64,000 nucleotides of DNA. Origin: Liriodendron chinense (taxonomy: Eukaryota > Streptophyta > Magnoliopsida > Magnoliales > Magnoliaceae). Shown one piece after another: positions 33,382-43,302 of the stretch (its first letter is position 1; every line of letters starts with the position of its first letter). The notes beneath the pieces were generated by a model that was not told where the DNA came from, made no database searches, and saw nothing but the letters and a program-made list of their open reading frames with translations. The stretch covers positions 2,356,001 to 2,420,000 of the forward strand of contig PVNU02000424.1 of the NCBI GenBank assembly GCA_003013855.2, in the 5' to 3' direction. The position numbers and the translations under genes were made by a program.

Positions 33382-34472
33382 TCTCCTAGTCTGATGGAGG
33401 TATAGAGTAGTTAGGATTAGGATTTTGCTGCTTTTGTTTTCGTTTTCATAGGTTTGTTAGAAGGAGGAAGATCTTCACTTTTCACTCTCTCAGGTACTAT
33501 CATTCCTCACTCCCTTTTATTTGCAAATTGCTCTCATGTTTTGCTCATTGCACATCTTTTACATTGAGGACAATGCAGGATTTGGTTGGGGGGTGTAGGA
33601 TCTCTTGGTTGAATTCAGCGATTTGCAACATTTCAAGCAAGCATGTGGAAATTTTTTCGATTTTTCAAAAATTCGAAACTCTTTTGGAAAACACCGATTT
33701 TATGCATTCAAGTTGATATGAGCATAAGAGGAGGAAATATGAAGTGTATGGGGCTGGATGTCTGCAATCTCTCATAGCATAATGGTTTTATATGTGAACT
33801 CCCCGATTTTTGTGATTGATAGCAAATCTGAACACTTTTACACCTAGTTCACATTACACGATTTTCATGAGTTAAAGGGATTATGTGACTTATGGATTAG
33901 CTAGACTTTGAATTAAGATATTGAGAAATCAGGCCGGGGTACTTTGTCCATCCTTGTCCATGGGAAAATAATGAAAGATATGGATTTTTAAAAATCCTAT
34001 CTAATTTAAAAGAAAAAGGAAAAGGAAGGATGAAATTGGGAATGTGAAAAAAGGTGGAAATTCCGATTAGGGCTACCTACTACCAACCGGGGGATGGTCT
34101 ACCCGTAACCAAAGCCGGAAATGGGACGTAGTGTGAAAGTCGTCGGAAGGACGGTAAGGCAAATTCCTGTCATGGACCTGATGTGGCTCTATGTACCTTG
34201 AGTTCTATAGTCTACCTGATCTATGAAGAAGATAATCCTAGAAACTCGTGAGATGAACTTTCACTATCCACACTAGGTTAAACTTCTTCAAATCTTTCTA
34301 TTTATCAACCAATCAGCGGGAATTTCATATGAATGCTTATTATGTTTTAAGAGTTTAAGGTTTCAACTTCTATCACCTAATTTCTCTGATTTTTATGCTT
34401 GTGTGTCTTGGAATGTATAGAAGAATAGTTTCTAGAGGAGAGTTGGATTTGGAGAATGAAACTTGTTTCACG
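33382..34472 (+). other. 3' untranslated region of element F
   Basis: No gene over about 1.1 kb. It contains a PPT-like TTGGTTGGGGGGTGTAGGA near 33581-33600, typical for Athila, far from the actual 3' end. Athila env-like frames are often found here in other copies; none is seen. Confidence 0.65.
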
Positions 34473-34595
34473 CATGTTTTGCTCATTGCACATCTTTTAC
34501 ATTGAGGACAATGCAGGATTTGGTTGGGGGGTGTAGGATCTCTTGGTTGAATTCAGCGATTTGCAACATTTCAAGCAAGCATGTGGAAATTTTTC
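33535..34595 (+). repeat. 122-bp direct repeat at the 3' end of F, second copy fused to the LTR remnant
   Basis: Positions 33535-33656 and 34473-34595 look identical by eye over about 122 bp. The second copy runs straight into AACCCTACACTTGGGGAAGC, the last part of the LTR (27343-27367). The duplication replaces the expected 3' LTR. Identity of the copies and the intact target duplication suggest that it arose in the replication cycle that produced this insertion. Confidence 0.9.
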
Positions 34596-34621
34596 TAACC
34601 CTACACTTGGGGAAGCGAACA

Positions 34622-35554
34622 CTCCTACAGATGATGACGCTGGATAACGTCTCTGGTAAGCTCCATACAAGCAATGATGGTACGGTTGATGATGACAGGT
34701 TTGTGAATTTTATCGGTACCAACAATGCCAATATGCTCAGCCATTTTGCATATGAGATGCCCAAAAGGTAGACTAGTGGAGTTCACATCGTCGCGCAGGA
34801 TGACCTGGTGAATGATATTCATGATCCGAGTAGGGAGGCAGAGCGGATGACCCTTACCAACACGATACAGCAACTGAAACATAGTTTCGGTGACGTCCGC
34901 TTTGTTACTCATCCGCGGGTATGCATTGCGGAAGAAGAGATTATGCAAAAGGCGGAAATCCCATGTCATTGAGGATGCTCGAAGTGCACCTCCCACCCAT
35001 TTGGGAGTCCCATCACCACATAGAAATTGAGCAATAACAAGATTGGGTTTGGGACCCAAGGAGGAAAAATCGAAAGTAGGCTCCTCAACCCTTGGAACGC
35101 CAACAAATTCTGATATGGATTTCAAGGTAAACAGGCAATCCCGATCACCAACCTCGACGTTGAAAGAGGGGGGAGAGGAAGTGACATGGACACAGGATGC
35201 ATAAAATTTCCTAACAACATCAAATTGGACCGGGCCCCCCATGTGGAGTACGGGGCCCCAATTGATGGCATCCAACAAGGAACGCACGTTGTAGTTAGAC
35301 AAGTCACCCAAATGGACTGATTTTTCACAGACGACCTCCTTATCCTTGAAATCATCCCAATGGGTGGAATGGGATGAAACATTTTTCCCCAAAGATTTAG
35401 ATTTAACAGGGGGAACAGAAGAGGAGGCAGCCCCTTTCCCTTTGGAAGCTGCTTTCTTGGACTTTAAAGGGCGAGGAGGAGGAGGCTTAGGTTTTGCCTT
35501 GGGACGATCACTCCTCCTCAGAGGGCGCTCATCCTCGCTCTCTTGGGACAACAT
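34622..35554 (-). pseudogene. Extra ORF of element B, N-terminal part (putative plant transposon protein domain)
   Basis: The start chosen is ATG at 35554 (MLSQESEDERPLRRSDRPK); the open frame extends to 35800 but that part is Phe/Leu-rich and overlaps the likely promoter. After a basic Pro/Lys-rich N-terminus comes a domain with VRKFYASCVHV, LKSISEFVGVPRVEE, MTWDFRLLHNLFFRNAYPR and IIHQVILRD, the pattern of the putative plant transposon protein family carried by many plant retrotransposons; its role is unknown. The frame meets a TAG just before the F insertion and continues at 25273. SIRE elements usually have an env-like or other ORF in this position. Confidence 0.78.
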
Positions 35555-35805
35555 GGAAGCACCAAGAATATCTCTAAACACTCCAAGAGATGAAGGAAAG
35601 GGATGAACAAAAAAAGACAGAGTGAAAAGAAGGAATCCCTTACTAAAAGAGTGAAAGTGAAGTGGAGTGAAGAAGAGGAGGTTAGAACCTTGAATCTTGC
35701 AACGAATCAGTGTGAAATCAGCTTGGAGAGTAAGAGGGGGAGCTGGAGCAGCAAGTGGAGGTGAAAAAAATGGAAGGAGCTGACCTAAAATGAGCTCCAA
35801 CTCAT

Positions 35806-36080
35806 TTTAAATACCCCCCCTAATCAGTCGGCACATGCGTGGGTACGCTGGACTGGGACGCACGACCGGTCTTGACCAGTCGTGGGATAAGAGAAATGAC
35901 TCCAGCAATAGTTTCTTCACAGGCCGACCGGTCTTGATTGGTCGGCTGGCATAACTGAATGAGCCCAGGTAGTTTTTGCTGAAGGCCAACCGGTCCTGAC
36001 CGGTCGGCTGGCAAGTTTTGAGCATAAGTGATGAGTCCAGATGGATTTTACTGAAGGCCGACCAGTCCTGACCGGTCGGC
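35806..36080 (-). promoter_or_regulatory. Internal promoter candidate in front of the extra ORF of B
   Basis: Four imperfect copies of the LTR palindrome lie at about 35863-35882, 35923-35946, 35984-36008 and 36056-36081. On the minus strand, 50 bp after the last one, a TATA-like TATTTAAA lies at 35806-35813, and the ATG of the extra ORF follows 250 bases further. The order palindromes, TATA, gene is the same as in the LTR. This suggests separate transcription of the ORF; it is inference from layout. Confidence 0.6.
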
Positions 36081-36081
36081 T

Positions 36082-36441
36082 TGCAAGATCTTATCATAGC
36101 AGAGAATTTTTGCACTTTGGACAGACCATTCTCTGCAATTTCTGCACTTTGGCTGGAGAAGAAAGTCTGTCCTTTGGACAGACCATTCTCTTTTAAACAC
36201 AGGTACCCTTACCAAGGATACAACACCCATGGTCATGGTGTACCAAGGTACACCTTAACACAAAATGAGGGACCCTTAAGGTCCAGATTTATCGATAAAG
36301 GGCAAGAATATGGGACTATGATCCTGGATTTTCGTGGAACGCAATGAAAAGAGGCAAAGATCCTTAGATATACCTATAAAGATCAGAAAGAGAGGCTTAA
36401 TCCTCAGATTTTTCCTGCAAAACATACACTTGTTAGATAAA
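36082..36441 (-). other. Spacer between pol of B and the promoter candidate
   Basis: No gene. A short direct repeat, GGACAGACCATTCTCT (about 36119-36134 and 36177-36192), is seen. It is 3' untranslated sequence of pol or part of the internal promoter. Confidence 0.4.
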
Positions 36442-37874
36442 CTAGATACATCCAACACCAATGGACTTTTGGAGGTTCGCAAAGCGAACCGAGTCCAAAG
36501 GTTTCGTTAGGATGTCAGCTAGCTGATTCTTGGTAGGCATATGTTCAAGAGATATTATGTGATCTTCAACCAATTCTATAATAAAATGGTGCCTAATGTC
36601 TATGTGCTTAGTGCGCGAGTGCTGAACTGGATTTTTTAATATATTTATGGCACTAGTATTGTCGCAAAATAGAGTCATTGTGCCTTGTTTGATCCCATAA
36701 TCAGTCAAGGTTTGTTTCATCCATAATAATTGGGCACAACAAGTACCAGCAGCAATGTATTCTGCTTCGGCTGTGGATAAAGAGATGGAGTTTTGTTTCT
36801 TACTATGCCACGCCACAAGACAATTTCCAACATAAAACACCCACCGCTGGTTGATTTATGATCATCCATGTTACCAGCCCAGTCGGCATCTAAATACCCT
36901 GTAATATCTGTAGATGAATCAAAGGGGTACCAAAGACCGTATTCGGTGGTGCATCCAACAAACCGGATGATCCGCTTAACAGCTGTAAGGTGAGATTCTT
37001 TGGGATCAGCCTGAAACCGAGCACAAGCACCTACACTAAAAGCAATATCTGGTCTACTAGCAGTGAGATAAAGAAGACTACTAATCATGCTTCTATAAAG
37101 ATGTTGATCTACACTTTTCCCTGCAAGGTCTTTTGATAATTTAACAGTGGTGCTCATAGGTGTAGTGTAGGAACGACCAGAGTCTGAGCCAAATCTCTTA
37201 ACAAGGTCTTTAGCATATTTGGCTTGAGTAATGAATATACCTGATGTAAGTTGTTTTACTTGAAGCCCTAGAAACATGTTCAGTTCTCCTACCATACTCA
37301 TCTCAAATTCAGATGTCATTAATTCAACAAAGGAGATGGACATTTTCTCACAAGTGGATCTAAAAACAATGTCATCCATATAAATCTGGGCAATCAACAC
37401 AGAATTCTCGGCTTCTCTAATAAATAGAGTCTTGTCAACGCTCCCCCTAACAAAATCATGGTCTATAAGAAAGTGAGTTAAGCGTTCATACCATGCACAG
37501 GGTGCTTGCTTGAGTCCGTAAAGCGCCTTTTTCAACCGGTACACTTTGTGAGGATACTTAGGATCAATGAATCCTTTTGGTTGTTCAACATACACTTCCT
37601 CATCAAGAATACCATTTAAGAAGGCGCTCTTTACATCCATTTGAAATAGTCTGAATTTTAACGCACAAGCAACAGCCATAAGAATTCTAATAGACTCGAG
37701 TCTGGCTACAGGGGCAAATGTTTCATCAAAGTCAATGCCTTCAATTTGTGAATAACCCTGAGCCACTAACTGAGCCTTATTTCGTATCACATTCCCAGAT
37801 TCATCAGATTTATTCTTGAAAATCCATTTGTTCCAGTAACATTTTTCTTTTCCGGCCTGTCGACCAGATACCAT
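36442..37874 (-). pseudogene. Reverse transcriptase and RNase H of element B (copia type)
   Basis: RT (36717-37874) has DETFAPVARLESIRILMAVA, the catalytic Asp in FQMDVKSAFLNG, the KKALYGLKQAPCAWYERL segment and YMDD. RNase H (36442-36840) has SKKQNSISLSTAEAEYIA, FCDNTSAINI and the C-terminal TKHIDIRHHFI and ADILTKPL. A frameshift near 36840 splits the two and another near 37850 splits RT from integrase. Motifs are complete, so decay is recent in kind, by indels. Confidence 0.88.
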
Positions 37875-39486
37875 ACTTCATTTCTAATGAATTGTTGAAG
37901 CTCTTCCTGCATTGCAAGGATCCAGAATTCATCATTTAGAGCTTCATCAGCATTTTTTGGTTCTATTTTGGATGTGAAACACAGGTTACTGTTGACTGCC
38001 TCCAACTGTCTCCTGATTTTGACACCAATCTTAGGATCCCCAATGATTTGATTGAGGGGGTGATCCTTGATGATTTGTACATCACCAGGAGCAGTAGGGG
38101 CATTTGGAGATGAGGGTGGTTTATCAGATTTACCTATCTCGCATATGCCCTCATCTTCTTCTTCATCACCTGGAGACACAGTTTTATCCAAGCTATCATC
38201 CACAGTCACATTGATTGACTCTTGAACTGATGAGGTTCGAAGGTTGTAGACACGAAAGGCTCTACTATTTAATGAGTATCCCAAGAAGATACCCTCATCA
38301 CTTTTGGAGTCAAACTTTCCCAAATTTTCTTGGTCTCTCAGAATATAGCATGTACTACCAAAGACCTTAAAGTATTTTACATTTGGTGTCTTTCCACACC
38401 ACAGTTCATAAGCTGTTTTGTTTAGACCTGCCCTTAAATAAACTCGATTAATAATATAGCAGGCAGTGTTAACAGCTTCGGCCCACAGATTTTGAGCAAG
38501 ATTTTTATTATTAAGCATAGCTGTGGCCATATCCAACAACACTCTATTTTTCCTTTCAGCAACCCCATTTTGCTGAGGTGTTTTAGGTGTTGAGAACTTA
38601 TGACGAATGCCCAATTCATCGCATAATGCTTTGAAACGATGATCTTCAAATTCACCACCATGATCACTCCTGATTCTTGCTACTATGTATCCTTTTTCAT
38701 TTTGAAGTCGCTTCACTAGTTTTTTGAATTCCTCAAAAGTGTCAGATTTTTCTCTTAGGAAGGCGACCCATGTGAATCTGGAGTAATCATCAATGACTAC
38801 AAAGAAGTATCGTTTTCCACCTTGGCTAAGTACCCTGGTAGGACCAACTAAGTCCATGTGTAGCATTTCAAATGGTTTTGATGTGACCAGGATAGAGGTT
38901 CTCTTGTGTGCAACCTTGATTTGTTTACCTTTTGGCATGCGGCGCACACAGTATTTGGTCTTTTACCCATCTTGGGTAGACCTCTTACCAAATTTTTCTG
39001 ACTCAGTTTAAACAGATTTTTATAATGTACATGACCGAGTCGATGGTGCCATAATTCTGTTTCATCCTGAACGGCCACATGACACATGGTGGAGGAGCTT
39101 GAATTGTTGTGATTTTCAATGACATAGCAATTGTCTCCTGTGCGTAGACCTTTCATGACTAATTTTCCTGTGGAGTTCAAGATCTTGCACATATCTTTGG
39201 AGAAGCTTACTGAGTGCTCTTCATCACAAATCTGTGAGATACTCAGTAAGTTGTGTTTAAGGCCATCAACATACAGCACATTTTCAATTTTGGGCAAACC
39301 TGGCCCTGTGATGGTTCCTTTACCAATGATTTTAGCTATGCTCCCATCACCAAATGTGACAGACCCACCATCAAATTCGTCATATGCACAAAATTGAGAT
39401 CTATCACCTGTCATGTGTCTAGAGCAACCACTATCCAAGTACCATCTAGGGGTATTCCTAGCTTTTAAGGCAGTATGAATGACCAA
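37787..39486 (-). pseudogene. Protease and integrase of element B
   Basis: The upstream frame (38848-39486) has the copia protease active site YLDSGCSRHMTG and the pre-integrase zinc finger start LWHHRLGHVHYKNL. The next (37787-38947) has the integrase core: Asp in MDLVGP, Asp in SDHGGEFE and Glu in NGVAERKNR, then the GKTPNVKYFKVFGSTCYIL segment and a C-terminal linker to RT. A frameshift near 38900-38950 splits the two. In copia elements integrase precedes RT, as here. Confidence 0.88.
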
Positions 39487-39549
39487 GCACTTGTTTTTAA
39501 CAACCCATTTAGTTGTTGTCCTTTTATGAGAGGTGTTCTTATGGTGAGA

Positions 39550-41500
39550 TTATCTGATTTTCTTAGGAGAATCTGATTTTTCTTTTTCACGCAAGAGAAA
39601 AGCAGTTTTCAAATTCAGCATTTTAACTTGCTCCAATAGTTCATCCATCCTCTTGTCCTTCCTAGGAAGAGTAGGATAATTCTTTCGAATGTTTCCCCTC
39701 TTAGGTGAAGAATGCATGGGAGGATTCCAAGTAGCTTGGACATTTTTCCCGGTCAGTACAAATTTACCTTTCAAGTTTCTGACCGGATTTTTGAATACCA
39801 AGCACTCAAATTTTAAGTGGCCAATGTCTCCACAAGCATGGCAGACAGGAGATGCTCTAGATTTACTCCTTGATGCACCATGATCTTTTCTTACAATTGG
39901 ATGGACTGAGGTAGTTTTTGAAGTGTGACTGTCATAGCCCAAACCTCTTTTGTCCCTTGGTGATCTTACAACACCTAGGAGTTTTTCAAGGTTTTCTTCT
40001 CCTTGGGCGAACCGTCTTCAAGAGTCAACTACTTGACACTTAAGACGATCAATTCAGTGTTCGCCTCTTTGAGTTCTTTCTCAAGTCTAGCATGCTTGTC
40101 TAGAGATTCACCACTTATGAGCCTTTTCTTTTCTTGTTCAAGCTCATCATTCTTCCTTTTCAGCTCTTCTAGATCTTGACCCAACTTTTGATTCTCTATT
40201 TTCAATCCGTCAAGATTTTTCATCAGTTTGTCATTTTCAGCCCTCATTTGGCCCAACTTGTTGATGGTATTTATATTTTCAATGTATAGTTGGTTATATG
40301 CCTCCTGAAGGCCTTCCTCCTCATTCTCATCATCACTCAAGGAGTCATTTTCAGTGTTAGAGGATTCATGATCATCAATGTCTCCGGTGATCTTTGCAAT
40401 TGGCTCAATTTGAGGCACAATATCAGTAATGGAGGCCATTAAAATTCTGATTGAACCTTGCTCCTCCTCACTTTGATATATGATTGATTCTGATTCAGAT
40501 TCTTCAGTCTCATCCCATGTAGCCGCCATTGCCTTTTTCTTGGCTTTGTTATTGGTGCACTTGGATGCAATGTGACTAAATCCTCTACACTTGTAGCATT
40601 GAGGCTCTTTTGACTTAACAAAATTTCCTTTGATGTTCTTAGAATCAAAAGGTTTACCCTTCTGGTAGGGTTTCCTCCTAGAAGTATTTCCCTTAGTTTT
40701 GAAGAAAATTTGAAATTTCTTGGCCATGAGTGCCATTTCTTCTAAGTCGAGATCTTCCTCACTTCCATATTCAGATTCTTATTTTTTGTGAGAAGATTTC
40801 AGGGCTGTACTTTTGGATTTGGAGGGAGTTTTGAAACCTAGCTCATAGGTTTGAAGGGACCCAAGAAGTTCTTCAACTTTCATGGTATTTAGGTCCCTAC
40901 ATTCTTCGATGGTAGTAACTTTGGAAGAGAACCGTTCCGGTAGGGATCTCAGAATTTTCCTACATAGTCTATGCTCCGGAACGGGATCCCCCAAGCCCCA
41001 TATTTCATTTGTAATCTTGTTCAGCTTGGTATAGAAATCAGTAAATGTTTCGTGCTCCTCCATAGTGATGTTTTCAAATTGTGTGGAGAGACGCTGAAGT
41101 TTTGAATTTTTAACAATGCTCATTCCTTCATGAGTAACTTCAAGAATGTCCCATGCCTGCTTACTGGTTGTGCAATTTTGAATCCGGCCAAATTCATCTT
41201 TAAACACTGAACAAAAGATGGCATTCAGCCCTTTGGCATTATGGACCCATTGAGCTTTATCATAATCGGTCCACATCGCCTTTTCTTTTGGCTTGAGGAC
41301 ATCCGGTTCACCTTCCTTACATATAGTGACCATTGGTGGTTTATAACCAATATCAATCATATCCCTAACGTCCGAATCAATAGATTCCAAAAAGATGCGC
41401 ATTTGGGCTTTCCAATATGGATAGTTTGACCCATCAAAGAAGGGAGGCTTAGTAACGGATGAAGAGTCCTCTCTAGACGTATTTTCAAGCTCTCTTAGGA
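39550..41500 (-). pseudogene. Gag of element B with two zinc knuckles
   Basis: The region begins upstream of 41402, where DGSNYPYWKAQMRIFLESID is seen in frame; the true ATG is not clear. The part 40779-41402 is the UBN2-type gag domain (WDILEVTHEGMSIVKNSKL, ILRSLPERF). A TAA near 40779 interrupts; 40029-40736 continues with the knuckle CYKCRGFSHIASKC and a long Glu/Lys/Leu-rich coiled coil. A third frame (39550-39942) has a second knuckle, CHACGDIGHLKFEC. Gag with a coiled coil and second knuckle fits the SIRE group. Confidence 0.85.
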
Positions 41501-41534
41501 TCTCACTCCGGGTTTTAAAACCTGAACGGAGGAA

Positions 41535-41550
41535 CCTCGCTCTGATACCA
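41535..41550 (-). promoter_or_regulatory. Primer binding site of element B, tRNA-iMet type
   Basis: The minus strand reads TGGTATCAGAGCGAGG two bases inside the 5' LTR. It is the standard copia PBS. Confidence 0.95.
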
Positions 41551-41552
41551 AT

Positions 41553-42038
41553 TGAAATTGCAGTTTTACCGCCTATAGAGATACTTGGAGATTGCCTAAT
41601 GTCCTAGAGGGGGGGTGAATAGGACTTTTTAAATTCTAATTACAATTAAAAACTAACCAAGTCAATCTTATCAAATAAGATAATCACAATAGCATTCAAG
41701 GCATATATATGAGCAGTTTGTAAGCAAGGACTATCATAGGCATTTCATCAAACAGTTAGCATTCATGATAGACTAAACCATTCAACACATAGCAATCATT
41801 CAATCTCACAATGCACAGCGATTTATAGTGGTTCGGTTTCCCTACTCCACTCCCGGTTCACGATCTCAACCTATGAGACCACCGGATTTCACTATAGTCT
41901 TGGTTTTAAATCAGGTTAATCATCAACCTTGACATCCTTTGATCTAGGACCGCGTTTACCATCCGCCGATGGCCCAATCCAGGGACTTGACGAGTTTGGA
42001 TCTCAAACTCTCACCAATCCTAATCCAACGATGGTCAC
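41553..42038 (-). repeat. 5' LTR of element B, part left of A
   Basis: It matches 22148-22633 with few differences and ends in GTCAC, the target site of A. In element orientation it is the end of the LTR (transcript side). The rest is 52659-54125. Confidence 0.95.
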
Positions 42039-42871
42039 TGTTAATGTCAAATTTTGTAATGAGATCCTCCGGCTTTTCTCCTCCGCTCCAACAGGGATTT
42101 CCACCACCAGACCTGAAGCAAGACAGCAAATAAGGGTGGCTGGGGACCAGCCGTTAGCCCTCCGACGCTTAAGTTAGGCCACAGAAGAGAAGCCAAGCAA
42201 AACGGGATCAAGATTGAATGATGAGTACGTACCCCCTCTTCAATGGAGCCATCCCCTTATATAGATCTGAAACAATCCAATCTGTTACGTGAGATGTCGA
42301 AATCCCGTTGATGTCGCACACGATACTGAGAATCCGCTGATTTCGTGGGATAAGATCCTATCTTTTTAGTCAGATCCAACCCAATGATTTATTCCAACAA
42401 TCATGCCCCTAGATGGTAATCCCTTGAAATCCGGCTGGTTCCGGCCGGAAGCCATAGTTGGAGTCATGGCCTCCGAAAAGGAAGGAGACGCCCGTAGTAA
42501 AGCTGCTCGCAGGTTAAAATGTGGTCGCGAGTCCAAGTACATATTTTGGGTGTAATATCTTTCAACGACTTGTGAGAAGGTCTGATCGCGAATCTAGTTT
42601 TCCGTATTTGACCATCCATGACTCCAGACCAGATGATCTCGAGAGTCGAATGGGCGTTCCGTACTTGTCCAATATTCGACTCCAGACCAGATGATCTCGA
42701 GAGTCGAATGGGCGTTCCGTACTTGTCCAATATTCGACTCTCGATCAGATGATCTCGAGAGTCGAATGGGCGTCCCGCACTTGTCTAATATTCGACTCTC
42801 GATCAGATGATCTCGAGAGTCGAATGGACATTTCCACGTGAAATCTTATCTCCACCATTTTGCCTATAACA
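42039..42871 (-). repeat. 3' LTR of element A (833 bp)
   Basis: It runs from TGTTAATGTC to GCCTATAACA. In element orientation a palindrome array (42620-42830) comes first and a TATA box TATATAAG (about 42257-42264) follows. Compared with the other LTR it lacks one of two neighbouring 41-bp units. Confidence 0.96.
42612..42842 (-). promoter_or_regulatory. Four 58-bp units with a 36-bp palindrome in the LTR of A
   Basis: The word AGATGATCTCGAGAGTCGAA starts at 42631, 42689, 42747 and 42805, exactly 58 bp apart. Arms ATTCGACTCTCGA and TCGAGAGTCGAAT (13 bp, perfect in the last two units) flank a GATC-AG-AT-GATC core. The first two units have a CCAGA change in the left arm. The array is in U3, upstream of the TATA box. 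Confidence 0.88.
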
Positions 42872-42880
42872 GATGCCCCC
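42872..42880 (-). promoter_or_regulatory. Polypurine tract of element A
   Basis: The minus strand reads GGGGGCATC directly before TGTTATAGG, the start of the 3' LTR. C has the related GGGAGGCATC in the same place (54509-54518). Confidence 0.75.
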
Positions 42881-43029
42881 GAAGTCCTTGCCGCCAAGAA
42901 TCCTTAAGGAAAGGACTTACTTGATGTCATGCGCGGCTGCCTCTTGCTTTCACCGAGACACCGTACATGATTAGGCTGGAATTAATGAGCGCCAGCCTTT
43001 CCGCAGTCAGGAAATGAAGAGGCGCTCGC

Positions 43030-43131
43030 CACGTGTCCGAGTATTTAATGGGCGTGCCTGCTTGAGTGCTGTGCCGAACGAAAGATCACCACGTGCTACC
43101 ATATACGGCGGAATGATTGCCTATAAATATA
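43030..43131 (+). promoter_or_regulatory. Promoter of the antisense gene of A: two G-boxes and a TATA box
   Basis: CACGTG occurs at 43030-43035 and 43090-43095, and CTATAAATATA at 43121-43131. The start codon follows at 43303 after a pyrimidine-rich stretch ending in a run of 13 T. G-boxes bind plant bZIP and bHLH factors. This is the usual build of a plant RNA polymerase II promoter and it faces away from the LTR, so it would serve the antisense gene. Confidence 0.7.
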
Positions 43132-43302
43132 CGGAGTCCACCATATCTTCTGATTTTCACAGAAATTTCAGAATCCTCCTTTGCTTTTTCCATCATCTTC
43201 CTCCGGAGCTCCTTGGTGTCTTCCTCGATCCCCTTTGGTGCTCTTTCTTTCCTTTTCCATTATTCTATTTCTTCTTCCTTTTTTTTTTTTTTTGAATATC
43301 CC

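Larger units (their letters stand above)
25274..34621 (+). mobile_element. Element F: Athila element with intact polyprotein and truncated 3' LTR
   Basis: A full 5' LTR (25274-27367), PBS, one uninterrupted gag-pol frame and a 3' untranslated part are present, but the 3' end keeps only the last 25 bp or so of an LTR (about 34597-34621). The target duplication CTCCT is nevertheless intact at 25269-25273 and 34622-34626. The insertion lies in the extra ORF of B. The complete frame points to a recent insertion. Confidence 0.93.

Noticed and set aside
34625..35800. Longer version of the extra ORF of B starting at 35800
   Set aside because: The first 80 codons are Phe/Leu/Pro-rich, lie between the TATA-like box and the ATG at 35554, and look like 5' leader.
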